From Desulfobacteraceae bacterium (GTDB taxonomy: Bacteria; Desulfobacterota; DSM-4660; Desulfatiglandales; B25-G16), in NCBI GenBank assembly GCA_030615105.1, contig JAUWZV010000006.1, forward strand, positions 1 to 42,987: DNA of 42,987 bases. The letters are read 5' to 3'. Positions 17,499 through 25,893 of this stretch are shown here, piece by piece. Each line of letters begins with the position of its first letter. Within the stretch, counting starts at the first letter, position 1. The notes beneath the pieces were generated by a model. It was not told the origin of the DNA. It searched no databases and saw only the letters and a program-made list of their open reading frames with translations. Both the position numbers and the translations under genes were made by a program.

Positions 17499-19022
17499 TT
17501 AAAATTTTCCACCATGGTTTTTCTTCACTTGATTTCGATCAATTTCACCGTCAGTAGTCTTAGGTAAGACATCAACGTAAACTACGTATTTCGGTTTCTT
17601 GTACCGTGCAATCTTTGATGCCACGAAATCTATCAATTTTTGGGGATCGAGGGATCTTCCTGGCTTTATCACACATACTGCTTTTATTGCCTCGCCCCAC
17701 TGGGTATCAGGAACACCAATTATACTCACCTCAGCCACAGCTTCGTGATCAAGGATTGCCTTCTCTACCTCGGTGGGGTAGACATTTTCTCCTCCCGGCT
17801 TAATAAGCTCTTTCTCGGCCTTCCTCTCCACATAATATAGATATCCATCCTCATCAAAACGCCCTATATCCCCTGTATGATGCCAGCCATTTCGAAATGT
17901 GTACGCGTTGTCATTCTCCCTACCCCAGTATCCCAGGAATACTACCGGGGAGCGTACGCAGATCTCACCTGGCGTGCCAACTGAAACCTCATTGTCATAA
18001 TCATCAAAGAGGGCAACCCTTGATAAATGGGAAGGTTTTCCTACACTGCCTGGTTTCTCGTTAAAAGGACATGCGGTTATGATCATTGCCTCTGTCTGCG
18101 CATATCCGTTCCAGTACCTGGCATTAGGTGCAATCTTAAGGAAGCGTCGTATACTTTCGGGGTGATCAAGACCCATAACGTTTCTAATAGAAGAAATATC
18201 GTAGGAACCCTCATCGTATTTGTCCATAATTGTCTTCAGAATGGGCGGGAAACTGAAAAAGATTGTGCCTCTTTCCTTCTCTATGAGTTGAAGGCTGATT
18301 TCAGGGTCAAAACGTTCAAGGATCACGTTTTTCCCGCCAGCTTGCATCACTGCCATAGCCATACCAAGCCCAGCGGTATGAAACAGCGGTAGCACACATA
18401 TGTGGGCATCATCAGGGCCGAGATAATACTGTTGAATCGACATTACATTAGCGAAAACAATGTTGGCCTGGCTTAACAGAGCACCTCTGGGGAGGGAGTC
18501 TGATGCGGCTGTATAAATGATAACAAACCCGGAATCGGCTGAGATATCAATCTCTTTATCGGCTTCATCCTGGGAATAAAGTCCCTCAAAAGGGAGGAAT
18601 CCTTCCGGAACCTCACCCCCTCCAATGGTATAACACGTTTCTATTGATTTCACCTTTCTTGCCGCTTCTGCAACCATTTGCAGGTAATCCGGCCCGGCAA
18701 AAATAACCTTTGGGGTACAGTCTTTGAGGATATGCTCCACATCATTCTGTTGAAAACGCCAGTTCACTGGAACCAGGATTGCACCGATCTTGGCAGCTGC
18801 TCCGTAAAGAACCATAAACTCATCGCAATTGTGAGTGACGATTCCGAGGCGATCTCCCTTTGAGATACCCAAATGAATTAGACCGGCAGCAAGCTTATCG
18901 CACCTCTCTTTGAACTCTTTATGGGTCAAATATATATCATCAAAAGAAATTGAATATCGATACGGAAAATTTCTCGCATTATTATAGATAAAGTCATATA
19001 TGGTATAATCGTGATGGCCCAT
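17499..19022 (-). CDS. Class I adenylate-forming enzyme (acyl-CoA ligase-like) with altered active-site motifs
   Basis: The protein aligns along its 507 residues with acyl/aryl-CoA ligases (GYAQTEAM about 327, HHTGDIGRFDEDGYLYYVERK, GGENVYPTEVE). Two catalytic motifs differ from the norm. The nucleotide loop reads YTAASDSLPRGALLSQ (170-185) where most enzymes have YTSGTTGxPKG. The C-terminal PKTTDGEIDR has Glu493 at the place of the adenylation lysine (normally GKI). I have seen a similar TAA...PRG / DGEIDR pair in a ligase-like subgroup, so this may be a conserved variant rather than decay. The frame is intact, and AGGAGGTAATGT precedes the ATG. It may not form acyl-adenylate in the normal way. 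It lies between an acyl-CoA dehydrogenase and an M20 amidohydrolase. Confidence 0.88.
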   Translation of the reverse strand: MGHHDYTIYDFIYNNARNFPYRYSISFDDIYLTHKEFKERCDKLAAGLIHLGISKGDRLGIVTHNCDEFMVLYGAAAKIGAILVPVNWRFQQNDVEHILKDCTPKVIFAGPDYLQMVAEAARKVKSIETCYTIGGGEVPEGFLPFEGLYSQDEADKEIDISADSGFVIIYTAASDSLPRGALLSQANIVFANVMSIQQYYLGPDDAHICVLPLFHTAGLGMAMAVMQAGGKNVILERFDPEISLQLIEKERGTIFFSFPPILKTIMDKYDEGSYDISSIRNVMGLDHPESIRRFLKIAPNARYWNGYAQTEAMIITACPFNEKPGSVGKPSHLSRVALFDDYDNEVSVGTPGEICVRSPVVFLGYWGRENDNAYTFRNGWHHTGDIGRFDEDGYLYYVERKAEKELIKPGGENVYPTEVEKAILDHEAVAEVSIIGVPDTQWGEAIKAVCVIKPGRSLDPQKLIDFVASKIARYKKPKYVVYVDVLPKTTDGEIDRNQVKKNHGGKF

Positions 19023-19149
19023 ACATTACCTCCTTTTTAAACAATCCTGGAGTTCCTAAGAAATGGATTTTACCCAACATAGCTGATTGATATTGACCGT
19101 TTAGCCTGAGGAATACTTCGAAAGCCATTTGTCATCGACCTCCTTCTTT

Positions 19150-20295
19150 CTAACCCAGTAGATTTCTGGCCATAACGAGTTTTTCAATCTCTGTTGTGGC
19201 CTCATAGATCTCTGTGATTTTTGCATCCCTATAGAGCCTCTGGACCTTGTATTCAGCCAGATAGCCATAGCCTCCATGCATCTGGAGGGCCATATCAGTG
19301 CATTTTACCGCCATCTGGCCACAAAATGATTTTGCAGCAGCAATGAGCTTGTGGTCAATATTTTTCTGATCAATTTTCCAGGCTGCTTCATAGACCAGGT
19401 TTCTGCCAGCCTGTATCCAGGTAAACATATCAGCAATCTTGAACTGGGTAGCCTGGAAAGAGGCCAAGGAGGCACCAAAGGCATGCCTCTTTTTCACATG
19501 CCTTATGCTTTCCTCCAGGGCAGATCGTGCTATTCCAACTGCCTGGGCAGCTATACCAGTCCTGTTAAGATTAAAGAGGTACATAGCCTCTTTAAAACCC
19601 TGTCCTAATTCTCCTATAAGATTAGTGCATGGGACCCTCACGTTATTAAAAGAAAGTTCAGCTGTATCAGATGCCCTAATGCCAAGCTTTCCAGTTAAAT
19701 GACTTGCCTCAAATCCTTCTCTGTCTGTCTCTACCATGATCATGCTGTGACGGTTATGTCTGTCTGGGTTATCCAGCTCTGTTACAACAAAACAAAGAAG
19801 ATAATCTGCCCGGTCTCCATTGGTGATAAACATCTTTGAGCCATTTATGATATAGTCACCGCCTTCCTTTATGGCCGTTGTAGATACAGCGCCTGCCAGA
19901 TCAGATCCAGCATCTGGATCAGTTATTGCACTACCCATAACTGCCTCACCTGTTACTAGTGGAGGGAGATACCTCTTTTTTTGTTCCTCAGAGCCAAAGG
20001 ACTGTATTATTTCCGCTCCAAAGGGTGAAGCCACAATTGCTATAGCTATGCCTGGATCAACAACAGTAAACTCTTCCATTATCAGGCAGTAATCCAACAT
20101 ACCCATGCCTAGCCCGCCATACTCCTCTTTAATCCATACCCCCACAAAACCAAGTTCAGCTGCCCTCTTAAAGATCTCCTCATCAAAAGACTCATCCCTG
20201 TCAAACTCTTCCGCCCTATCAGGAAACTCCCCTTCAGCAAATTCTCTGGCCGCCCTCTGGATGTCCCGCTGTTCTTTGGTGAGGTTAAAGTCCAT
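19150..20295 (-). CDS. Acyl-CoA dehydrogenase
   Basis: This FAD flavoprotein introduces the alpha-beta double bond into an acyl-CoA and passes electrons to ETF. The 381 residues show the N-terminal helical domain (EEYGGLGM), the ITDPDAGSDLAG FAD/substrate motif, NGSKMFITNGDRADY, and the C-terminal QMHGGYGYLAEYKVQRLYRDAKITEIYEATTE. Glu365 in YEAT is the expected catalytic base. GGAGG precedes the ATG. Substrate chain length or branching cannot be told from sequence. Its position beside the Liv operon and ligases suggests it serves the first oxidation step for an acid imported by that transporter. No etfAB in the window. Confidence 0.95.
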   Translation of the reverse strand: MDFNLTKEQRDIQRAAREFAEGEFPDRAEEFDRDESFDEEIFKRAAELGFVGVWIKEEYGGLGMGMLDYCLIMEEFTVVDPGIAIAIVASPFGAEIIQSFGSEEQKKRYLPPLVTGEAVMGSAITDPDAGSDLAGAVSTTAIKEGGDYIINGSKMFITNGDRADYLLCFVVTELDNPDRHNRHSMIMVETDREGFEASHLTGKLGIRASDTAELSFNNVRVPCTNLIGELGQGFKEAMYLFNLNRTGIAAQAVGIARSALEESIRHVKKRHAFGASLASFQATQFKIADMFTWIQAGRNLVYEAAWKIDQKNIDHKLIAAAKSFCGQMAVKCTDMALQMHGGYGYLAEYKVQRLYRDAKITEIYEATTEIEKLVMARNLLG

Positions 20296-20813
20296 ATTCC
20301 CTCCTCCTTTTCTATCAGTATCTTAGATATTTAGATATTCTTTGATATACTACTTTTTTTGGTGAAGATCTCTTAGAGTAAAGAATTTTTAAGTATTTTA
20401 AAAGATCAGTTCTCTATTTATGACCTCTTTTGATATTCTTTAAAATATTCTGTCTCTGGATTATAATGAGCCTTCATAAGAGAAAACAACCCCGCCGATC
20501 AAGACAGGGTCGCTTAATTTACAGAGCATTTTGATCTCAGGTGTTAACACTCTATTTTATTAATACCTGGATTTCTCTGCCATTAGTGTACGAATCAAGT
20601 AATATTGACTAATGCACTCCAAATCTTTTTAACCGTTTCAAACGATCTACACAAATCCATCTAAAATCGACACTTAGCCATAGGTGAACAGCAATGCTGT
20701 CGGCTTTTTTCAGCTAAACTAATTTCTTACACAGATCTTATCTCTATTTGTGAATATTATAATTTCACAATTTTACGGACCTGCCTAACATTTTGGCAAC
20801 ATACCAATCGGAT
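20296..20813. other. AT-rich spacer, no gene seen
   Basis: This long AT-rich spacer lies upstream of the acyl-CoA dehydrogenase. No frame resembles a known protein. A short stem ACAGC/GCTGT near 20690-20702 is followed closely by TTTTTT on the plus strand. It faces no plus-strand gene and is probably chance. Promoters for the dehydrogenase should lie here, but I cannot point to one with confidence. Confidence 0.4.
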
Positions 20814-21044
20814 CTATTCCCTTATTCTTTTTAGCTCTATCTTAGTGGCATTCGCTCTGTCCATACACTCCAGTTCGATAATGTCTTGATCTCCCCAATC
20901 TGGAGGGAATGCCCCACCAAACTGGAGCATAATAACATAAGGGAATAAATCATGGTAAAAGAAACCACACAGCCCTCCTGCGTTATAACCACTCAATTCT
21001 ATCTTTTTCTTCCATACTTGCCTCTCTATTTTATTTTGAAACAC
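20814..21044 (-). CDS. Small protein resembling TIGR04076 family, possibly truncated
   Basis: The 76-codon frame has a GTG start at 21044, and the frame is open without a start up to 21101. The segment GGLCGFFYHDLFPYVIMLQFGGAFP...DIIELECMDRANATKIELKRI follows the pattern I associate with TIGR04076 proteins (GxCxxAxxxLxPxxxxLxFGGxFP, later a Cys-containing strand, and a terminal (K/R)xxRI). The N-terminal strand region of that family is not visible. It could be a shortened or decayed copy, or a variant. The function of the family is unknown to me. It lies downstream of livF in the same direction, with a 126-base gap. Confidence 0.45.
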   Translation of the reverse strand: MFQNKIERQVWKKKIELSGYNAGGLCGFFYHDLFPYVIMLQFGGAFPPDWGDQDIIELECMDRANATKIELKRIRE

Positions 21045-21170
21045 TTCTAGGGTATGGAAAGAATCTAACCAGGCCCCCTCGGATAACCCGGGATATATCG
21101 TTTATGCTGAGTAATGTCTGAAATCCATTTATTGGCAAAAAAAAGAGTCTCGTAACACCCATAGGTGGCC

Positions 21171-21965
21171 TCAACCGAGCCATCTCTTTCTTCTCTTATA
21201 GTGCTTGACCTCCCTGTAGCTCTTTCTCTTTCCCAGTTCGCTAAGTCCCAAATAGAATTCCTTGATGTCCTCGTTTTCCTTGAGCTTGTCTGAGGGGCCA
21301 TCTATGACCACCCTGCCGTTCTCCATGACGTACCCGTATTCGGATAAACTCAGAGCTATCATTGCATTCTGCTCAACAAGGAAAATGGAGGTCTTCTCCT
21401 GAAGGTTGATCTCCTTAATGATCTGGAAAATTTCCTTAACCAGCATTGGACTCAGACCAATAGAGGGCTCATCGAGAAGCATAAGCTTGGGTCGGGCCAT
21501 CAAGGCCCGCCCCATCACAACCATCTGCCTCTCCCCCCCAGAGAGGTAACCGCTAATGCGGCCCTTCAGCTCGAGGAGAGCCGGGAAGTATTGGTAGATC
21601 CTCTCTATGTCCCTCCGGATTTCAGCCGCATCAGACCGGGAATAGGCCCCGACCTTCACGTTCTCATCCACTGTGAGGTGCTCGAAGAGCTTCCTGCCCT
21701 CCATAACCTGGACGATCCCAAGCCTTACGATATCCTCCGGGTCCATCCGACCGATCGTTCGGCCTTCGAACTCGATCCTTCCGTCCGTAACCTCCCCGAG
21801 CTCTGTATAGAGAACACCGGAGATCGCCTTCAGGGTAGTGGTCTTTCCCGCACCGTTGGCCCCGAGGAGAGAGACAATCTTTCCATCCGGTACCTGCATG
21901 GAGACCCCTTTCAGGACCAGGATAACATCATTGTATATAACCTCTACATTTTCTAAGCTAAGCAT
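21171..21965 (-). CDS. livF: Branched-chain amino acid-type ABC transporter ATP-binding protein LivF
   Basis: This is one of two ATPases of a Liv-type importer. Visible are Walker A GANGAGKT (35-42), the Q-loop region VQVMEGRKLFEHLTVDENV, the signature LSGGERQMVVMGRALM, Walker B LMLLDEPSIGLSP, and VEQN with the switch residue position. The LivF subtype is indicated by the GRKLFEHLTVxEN segment and short length. The 264 residues include a basic C-terminal tail of about 20 residues beyond the usual end (YREVKHYKRRKRWLG), which may reflect a lost stop. It starts 15 bases after the lipoprotein gene and is the last gene of the transporter operon. Confidence 0.94.
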   Translation of the reverse strand: MLSLENVEVIYNDVILVLKGVSMQVPDGKIVSLLGANGAGKTTTLKAISGVLYTELGEVTDGRIEFEGRTIGRMDPEDIVRLGIVQVMEGRKLFEHLTVDENVKVGAYSRSDAAEIRRDIERIYQYFPALLELKGRISGYLSGGERQMVVMGRALMARPKLMLLDEPSIGLSPMLVKEIFQIIKEINLQEKTSIFLVEQNAMIALSLSEYGYVMENGRVVIDGPSDKLKENEDIKEFYLGLSELGKRKSYREVKHYKRRKRWLG

Positions 21966-21980
21966 CGCCTCTTACCTGTC

Positions 21981-22487
21981 TCATTTCTTCTTAGGTGGGG
22001 CAAGGATCGTAAGGTTGCTCGACGCCTGTATTTCGGAATCCATACCAGTTGCCAGAATGGTATAAACCCCAGGTGGAAAAGGCTTCGCATTCTTGAAGTC
22101 GGGCTTTACACCTGTCTTCCTTAGAACCCATGGTACCTGTAGAAGCGTTTGCATGGTGGCCAGTGGCGCCATGGCGGCCTCGAAGTTCCCCTGTGAATCC
22201 GCCGTTGCAAGAGCCACTCCAACCGTATTCTCGCCCTCTTCTAGTCCTAGAATCCTCATGCCTTGAGGGAGCGCTATGTCCACCACTACCATTTCCTTTG
22301 GAGCAAATCCTGATCCCTTAAACTTAAGGGGTTTCTTGATGAGTGCTGGGGACACGATTGTCTTCTCAGGAATAGCCTGAAGCTGGGCCTTTGATTTGGC
22401 TTCTATACCCGCGCATCCTGTGAAGTGTAGGATTATCAGTCCCACAGCAAGAAAGATTCCTAAAACATTTCTTTGATATCCTCTCAT
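21981..22487 (-). CDS. Lipoprotein embedded in the Liv operon
   Basis: The 168-residue product has a basic N-terminus, a hydrophobic segment (8-20) and a lipobox-like HFTGC with Cys25, so it is likely a lipoprotein. The rest is beta-rich (LKFKGSGFAPKEMVVVDIALP, GVALATADSQGNFEAAM, FPPGVYTILATG), like an Ig/IPT-like sandwich. A strong GGAGG site precedes the ATG. It sits between livK and livF with short gaps. It may help capture or deliver substrate in the periplasm, but I know of no function and infer this from position only. Confidence 0.85.
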   Translation of the reverse strand: MRGYQRNVLGIFLAVGLIILHFTGCAGIEAKSKAQLQAIPEKTIVSPALIKKPLKFKGSGFAPKEMVVVDIALPQGMRILGLEEGENTVGVALATADSQGNFEAAMAPLATMQTLLQVPWVLRKTGVKPDFKNAKPFPPGVYTILATGMDSEIQASSNLTILAPPKKK

Positions 22488-22527
22488 GGCCTTTCCTCCT
22501 TTTTCACCTAAAACTTTAATTGATTAA

Positions 22528-23751
22528 TTACCACTTGTGCAAAGAAACGGTATCAGGACACCTCCGCCAGTCGGTAATAGGTACAATCTTTCCGCCTGTG
22601 ACTCTATAGAACTTGACATCTCTGGTTATCCGGCGAGATGTAGGGCTTAAATCAATCGGTCCCGTGATCCCTTTGGTATCCTCTCCTGTAATCTTTTGAA
22701 GGGCCCGGTAAACAGCCTCCCCGTTGAGCTTTTCATATCCCACGTCCTGCACAGCAACCTTGAGGGCCTTCTCAAACATTATCCCCAATGACATACCGAG
22801 CATGTAGGAGAATTGGACTGGGGGTTTACTTTTAGTGTAACGTTTCCATAGTTTGGCTAAGGGATGGGCCCTTGCGTCCACCCCTCGGATACCAGGGGAG
22901 CAGATCACCTCTCCTTCGAACTCTTCTGGATGAAACGCCACACCCGTTTCCATGGTGGTTCCCCAGACGCCGGAAATTAGCTGCACATCCTTCATCATGC
23001 CAAGGGCATAAGCATCCCGGACCACATTGCTATTTTCAGGGTCCGTCCCTGACACAAAGATGTACTTGGCCCCATAGTCTTTCAGGCGAGTCAGCCAAAG
23101 ATCGTGCTTGAGGGAGCCCACCGGGTAATACTCGGGTTTAAGGAGCTTTACCCCAATTTTTTCAGCATATTCCCTGCCACCAAGAAGGTTCTCCCTACCA
23201 AATGGGTTGTCCCATCCCATGTAACCCACAACTGGCTTTCCAGGATTTCCCTTTTTCTTCCAGTCATCAACCATCCAATCCATGCTGGCGCCAAACATGT
23301 CCTGGTATGGAGGAGCATAGGTGATTGCCCAACCAAGGAGGTTCTGAAAATAGCCAACTCCAGGGACCTGAATGGGTACCTTATCCCTCACCGTTAAGGG
23401 GTACAACGCCTTTCCGACGCCAGTGCTCGTTATCAAGATAAACACGAGCTTATGCTCTCTCCGGTACCTCTTGAAGGCCGATACCGCGCGGGACGTATCG
23501 TAACGGGTATCAAGTAAGATGGGTTTGATCTTCACGCCGTCAACCCCTCCTTGATCGTTCACGTAATTAATGTGATGACGTAAGCCCTCGTTAAAGGATA
23601 CAGTGATTCCAGCAATCGGTCCAGTGAAATCCTCTAAGCCCAGGTAGGTAACATACTTTTCTGCCCCTATACCCGAGGTCGGGTTAAACGCCATTGCCAT
23701 TGTCAAAAAAAGAGCGCCAAAAAACGCTAACAGCTTCTTCTTTTCCATCAT
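22528..23751 (-). CDS. livK: Liv-type ABC transporter periplasmic substrate-binding protein
   Basis: The protein has a signal peptide (MMEKKKLLAFFGALFLTMAMAF, cleavage probably near residue 29). The two-lobed type I periplasmic binding fold follows, opening with YVTYLGLEDFTGPIAGITVSFNEGLRHHINYVNDQGGVDG. That opening is standard for Leu/Ile/Val-binding-like proteins. The 407 residues fit the family. The ligand is not fixed by sequence: members near acyl-CoA ligases often bind aromatic or fatty-type carboxylates instead of amino acids (general knowledge). The gene follows livM with a 97-base gap, and the start has GGAGG. Confidence 0.93.
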   Translation of the reverse strand: MMEKKKLLAFFGALFLTMAMAFNPTSGIGAEKYVTYLGLEDFTGPIAGITVSFNEGLRHHINYVNDQGGVDGVKIKPILLDTRYDTSRAVSAFKRYRREHKLVFILITSTGVGKALYPLTVRDKVPIQVPGVGYFQNLLGWAITYAPPYQDMFGASMDWMVDDWKKKGNPGKPVVGYMGWDNPFGRENLLGGREYAEKIGVKLLKPEYYPVGSLKHDLWLTRLKDYGAKYIFVSGTDPENSNVVRDAYALGMMKDVQLISGVWGTTMETGVAFHPEEFEGEVICSPGIRGVDARAHPLAKLWKRYTKSKPPVQFSYMLGMSLGIMFEKALKVAVQDVGYEKLNGEAVYRALQKITGEDTKGITGPIDLSPTSRRITRDVKFYRVTGGKIVPITDWRRCPDTVSLHKW

Positions 23752-23848
23752 GCCCTCCTTTTCTCCTTCTGAGTTGTTGATTTAGATGATTACATAAAAA
23801 TAAATTGCGCATATTATGTTTTTCTCGATCACCTCCCTCCTTTTTCTG

Positions 23849-24895
23849 TTAATAGGCAAAGGGATAGAGCCTGTAGGATTCCTTGATGACCTCCCAGCGA
23901 TGTGCAAGCCCCCTTGGCTCAAAGATTATAAATAACAACAATGCCATCCCGAAGGCGCTTAGCCCGAGAGCAGCGCCTGGCCCAGGCCCTAGCCATGGAA
24001 ATAAACTTGAAAGCATAGGGGAGCTAAAAAGGACTATCTCGTCTAAAAGCCGCACGAAGAGAACCCCAAAGAATACGCCGGGAATACTCCCCATGCCTCC
24101 TATGATTACCATCCCCACATACCAAATCGCATGCATGAAAGTGAACTGCTCGGGATGAACGACCATATAATAATGAGCCCACAAAGACCCTCCCAGTCCT
24201 GCATATACGCAGGAGATGAAAAAGGCCAGGAGCTTATAATAATAGAGATTCACCCCCATGACCTCTGCTGCTAGATCGTTGTCATTGATGGCCACAAAGG
24301 CTCTCCCTACCTTGCTCCTAAACAGATTTCTGGCTGCAAAGGTCGAGATTACCATCATGGTTACGATTAGGTAGTACATTCTCTCTTCAGTATCCAAGAC
24401 TATATTTCCAATCTGCGGAGGCGGGGGATGGAGGCCTTGGATTCCCCCCGTGATTTTTAGATGCATAATAATCCACATGATCACGAAATGGGCGGCGAGG
24501 GTGGCCATTGCCAGGTAAAACCCCTTTATTCGCAGAGATGGGGCCCCGCTGATCATGCCGACGATCCCTGCTGAAAGACCAGAAAGGGGAAGGGCGATCC
24601 AGAAGCTAATACCATAAGTGGCCGTGAGAATAGCGGATGTATAGGCCCCCACTGCCATAAAGGCCGGCTGTCCCAAGGAAATCTGGCCACAGTAACCCAT
24701 CACTATTTGAAGGCCCAAGATCACGATAATGAGGATGCTCAATAAATTTATCAGGCTGATCAGGTAATAGGAGCCGTAGAAGGGAAAAGTGTAGAGAATT
24801 ACCAGGGCACCGATCAGGGCCAGCCAATGCTGCCAGGTTCTTACAATCGCTATATCCTGAATATACCGTTCGTCAAAGACTCCACATGGACGCAT
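23849..24895 (-). CDS. livM: Liv-type ABC transporter permease LivM
   Basis: A permease of 348 residues with eight or more hydrophobic helices. The family signature GYCGQISLGQPAFMAVGAYTSAIL (about 66-89) is present, as is the cytoplasmic coupling segment SKVGRAFVAINDNDLAAEVMGVNLYYYKLLAFFISCVYAGLGGSLW. The C-terminus has EPRGLAHRWE. The ATG follows the livH stop by three bases, so the two permeases are translationally close. It forms the membrane pore with LivH. Confidence 0.95.
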   Translation of the reverse strand: MRPCGVFDERYIQDIAIVRTWQHWLALIGALVILYTFPFYGSYYLISLINLLSILIIVILGLQIVMGYCGQISLGQPAFMAVGAYTSAILTATYGISFWIALPLSGLSAGIVGMISGAPSLRIKGFYLAMATLAAHFVIMWIIMHLKITGGIQGLHPPPPQIGNIVLDTEERMYYLIVTMMVISTFAARNLFRSKVGRAFVAINDNDLAAEVMGVNLYYYKLLAFFISCVYAGLGGSLWAHYYMVVHPEQFTFMHAIWYVGMVIIGGMGSIPGVFFGVLFVRLLDEIVLFSSPMLSSLFPWLGPGPGAALGLSAFGMALLLFIIFEPRGLAHRWEVIKESYRLYPFAY

Positions 24896-24898
24896 CTG

Positions 24899-25783
24899 TT
24901 AAATCCTTTCTATCCTTACAAGTCCAAATAAACCGTAGGGTTTCACCAGCAAGATCACGAGGAGCATAAAGTAAGCCGCTACCTCTTTTACTCCTCCGCC
25001 TACTATAGGATCCAGGTAACCCGCGCTGATATTTTCCAGTATCCCGAGGATAAGCCCCCCTAAAAGGGCACCGGGAAGTGACTCCAGCCCGCCCACGAGG
25101 GCCACGATCAACCCCTTAATCCCTAATAAAGGATAGGAATAATAGATGTCAATGACATGAGCCGTGGAGATGCCGGCGATCGCTGCCACCACGGAGGACA
25201 CAACCCATATTACTGAAAACATTTTCTTCACGCTAATACCAGTACTCTGAGCTAACTGATGGTCCTCAGCAGTGGCCCTCATGCCAAGACCAACCTTGCT
25301 ATACCGGAACATGAGCCCTATGATACCGAAAACCGCCATGCTAAGGACGAAGCTGATGGCCTGTCCTTCAGGGATTCTCAGCCCTCCAACCAATAGGCTT
25401 TCTCTCGGCAAAAACTTGGGAACGCCCAGGATCCCCCCCTTCAGGATTAAGAGGAACACCCCATCGAAAACCACGAATACAGCGAAGGTAACCAAAAAAG
25501 CGGCAAACAGGGGCTGGCCAATCATGGGCCTGAGAGCTAAGCGTTCTATCACAAAGCCCATAACGCCGATGGCAAGGAAGCACAGAAGTAAGGCAATGAT
25601 AATGGGCAGACCAAAATATCCAAAAAACAAATAGAAAAAAAAGGCCCCGAAAGCTAAAAGCTGACCATGGGCTATACTCACTGTTTTGGTCGCCTTGTAA
25701 ACGAGGACGATAGACACTCCGACCAGAGCGTAAACTCCCCCTTCCATTAAACCCAGAATTAAAAACTGCAAAAATGTGCTCAA
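24899..25783 (-). CDS. livH: Liv-type ABC transporter permease LivH
   Basis: This 294-residue polytopic protein begins with a TTG codon at 25783 behind a G-rich ribosome site. The helices start with FLQFLILGLMEGGVYALVGVSIVLVYKATKTVSIAHGQLLAFGAFF, a standard LivH opening. The coupling loop KVGLGMRATAEDHQLAQSTGISVKKMF is present, and GLESLPGALLGGLILGILENI closes the protein. It pairs with LivM. Position: downstream of the acyl-CoA ligase, upstream of livM. Confidence 0.94.
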   Translation of the reverse strand: MSTFLQFLILGLMEGGVYALVGVSIVLVYKATKTVSIAHGQLLAFGAFFFYLFFGYFGLPIIIALLLCFLAIGVMGFVIERLALRPMIGQPLFAAFLVTFAVFVVFDGVFLLILKGGILGVPKFLPRESLLVGGLRIPEGQAISFVLSMAVFGIIGLMFRYSKVGLGMRATAEDHQLAQSTGISVKKMFSVIWVVSSVVAAIAGISTAHVIDIYYSYPLLGIKGLIVALVGGLESLPGALLGGLILGILENISAGYLDPIVGGGVKEVAAYFMLLVILLVKPYGLFGLVRIERI

Positions 25784-25893
25784 TGATCTTCCCCCCTTCT
25801 TTCCCTACTCTAAGATGGTTTCTAAAAAGGTTAAAACAAACAACATTTAGCAACTAAGAGGGAGAGGCTATTGCTGTGTTAGCCCTCTCTAAA

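Noticed and set aside
20685-20712. Short stem with T-run as a terminator
   Set aside because: Five-base stem only, faces no plus-strand gene, likely chance in AT-rich DNA.
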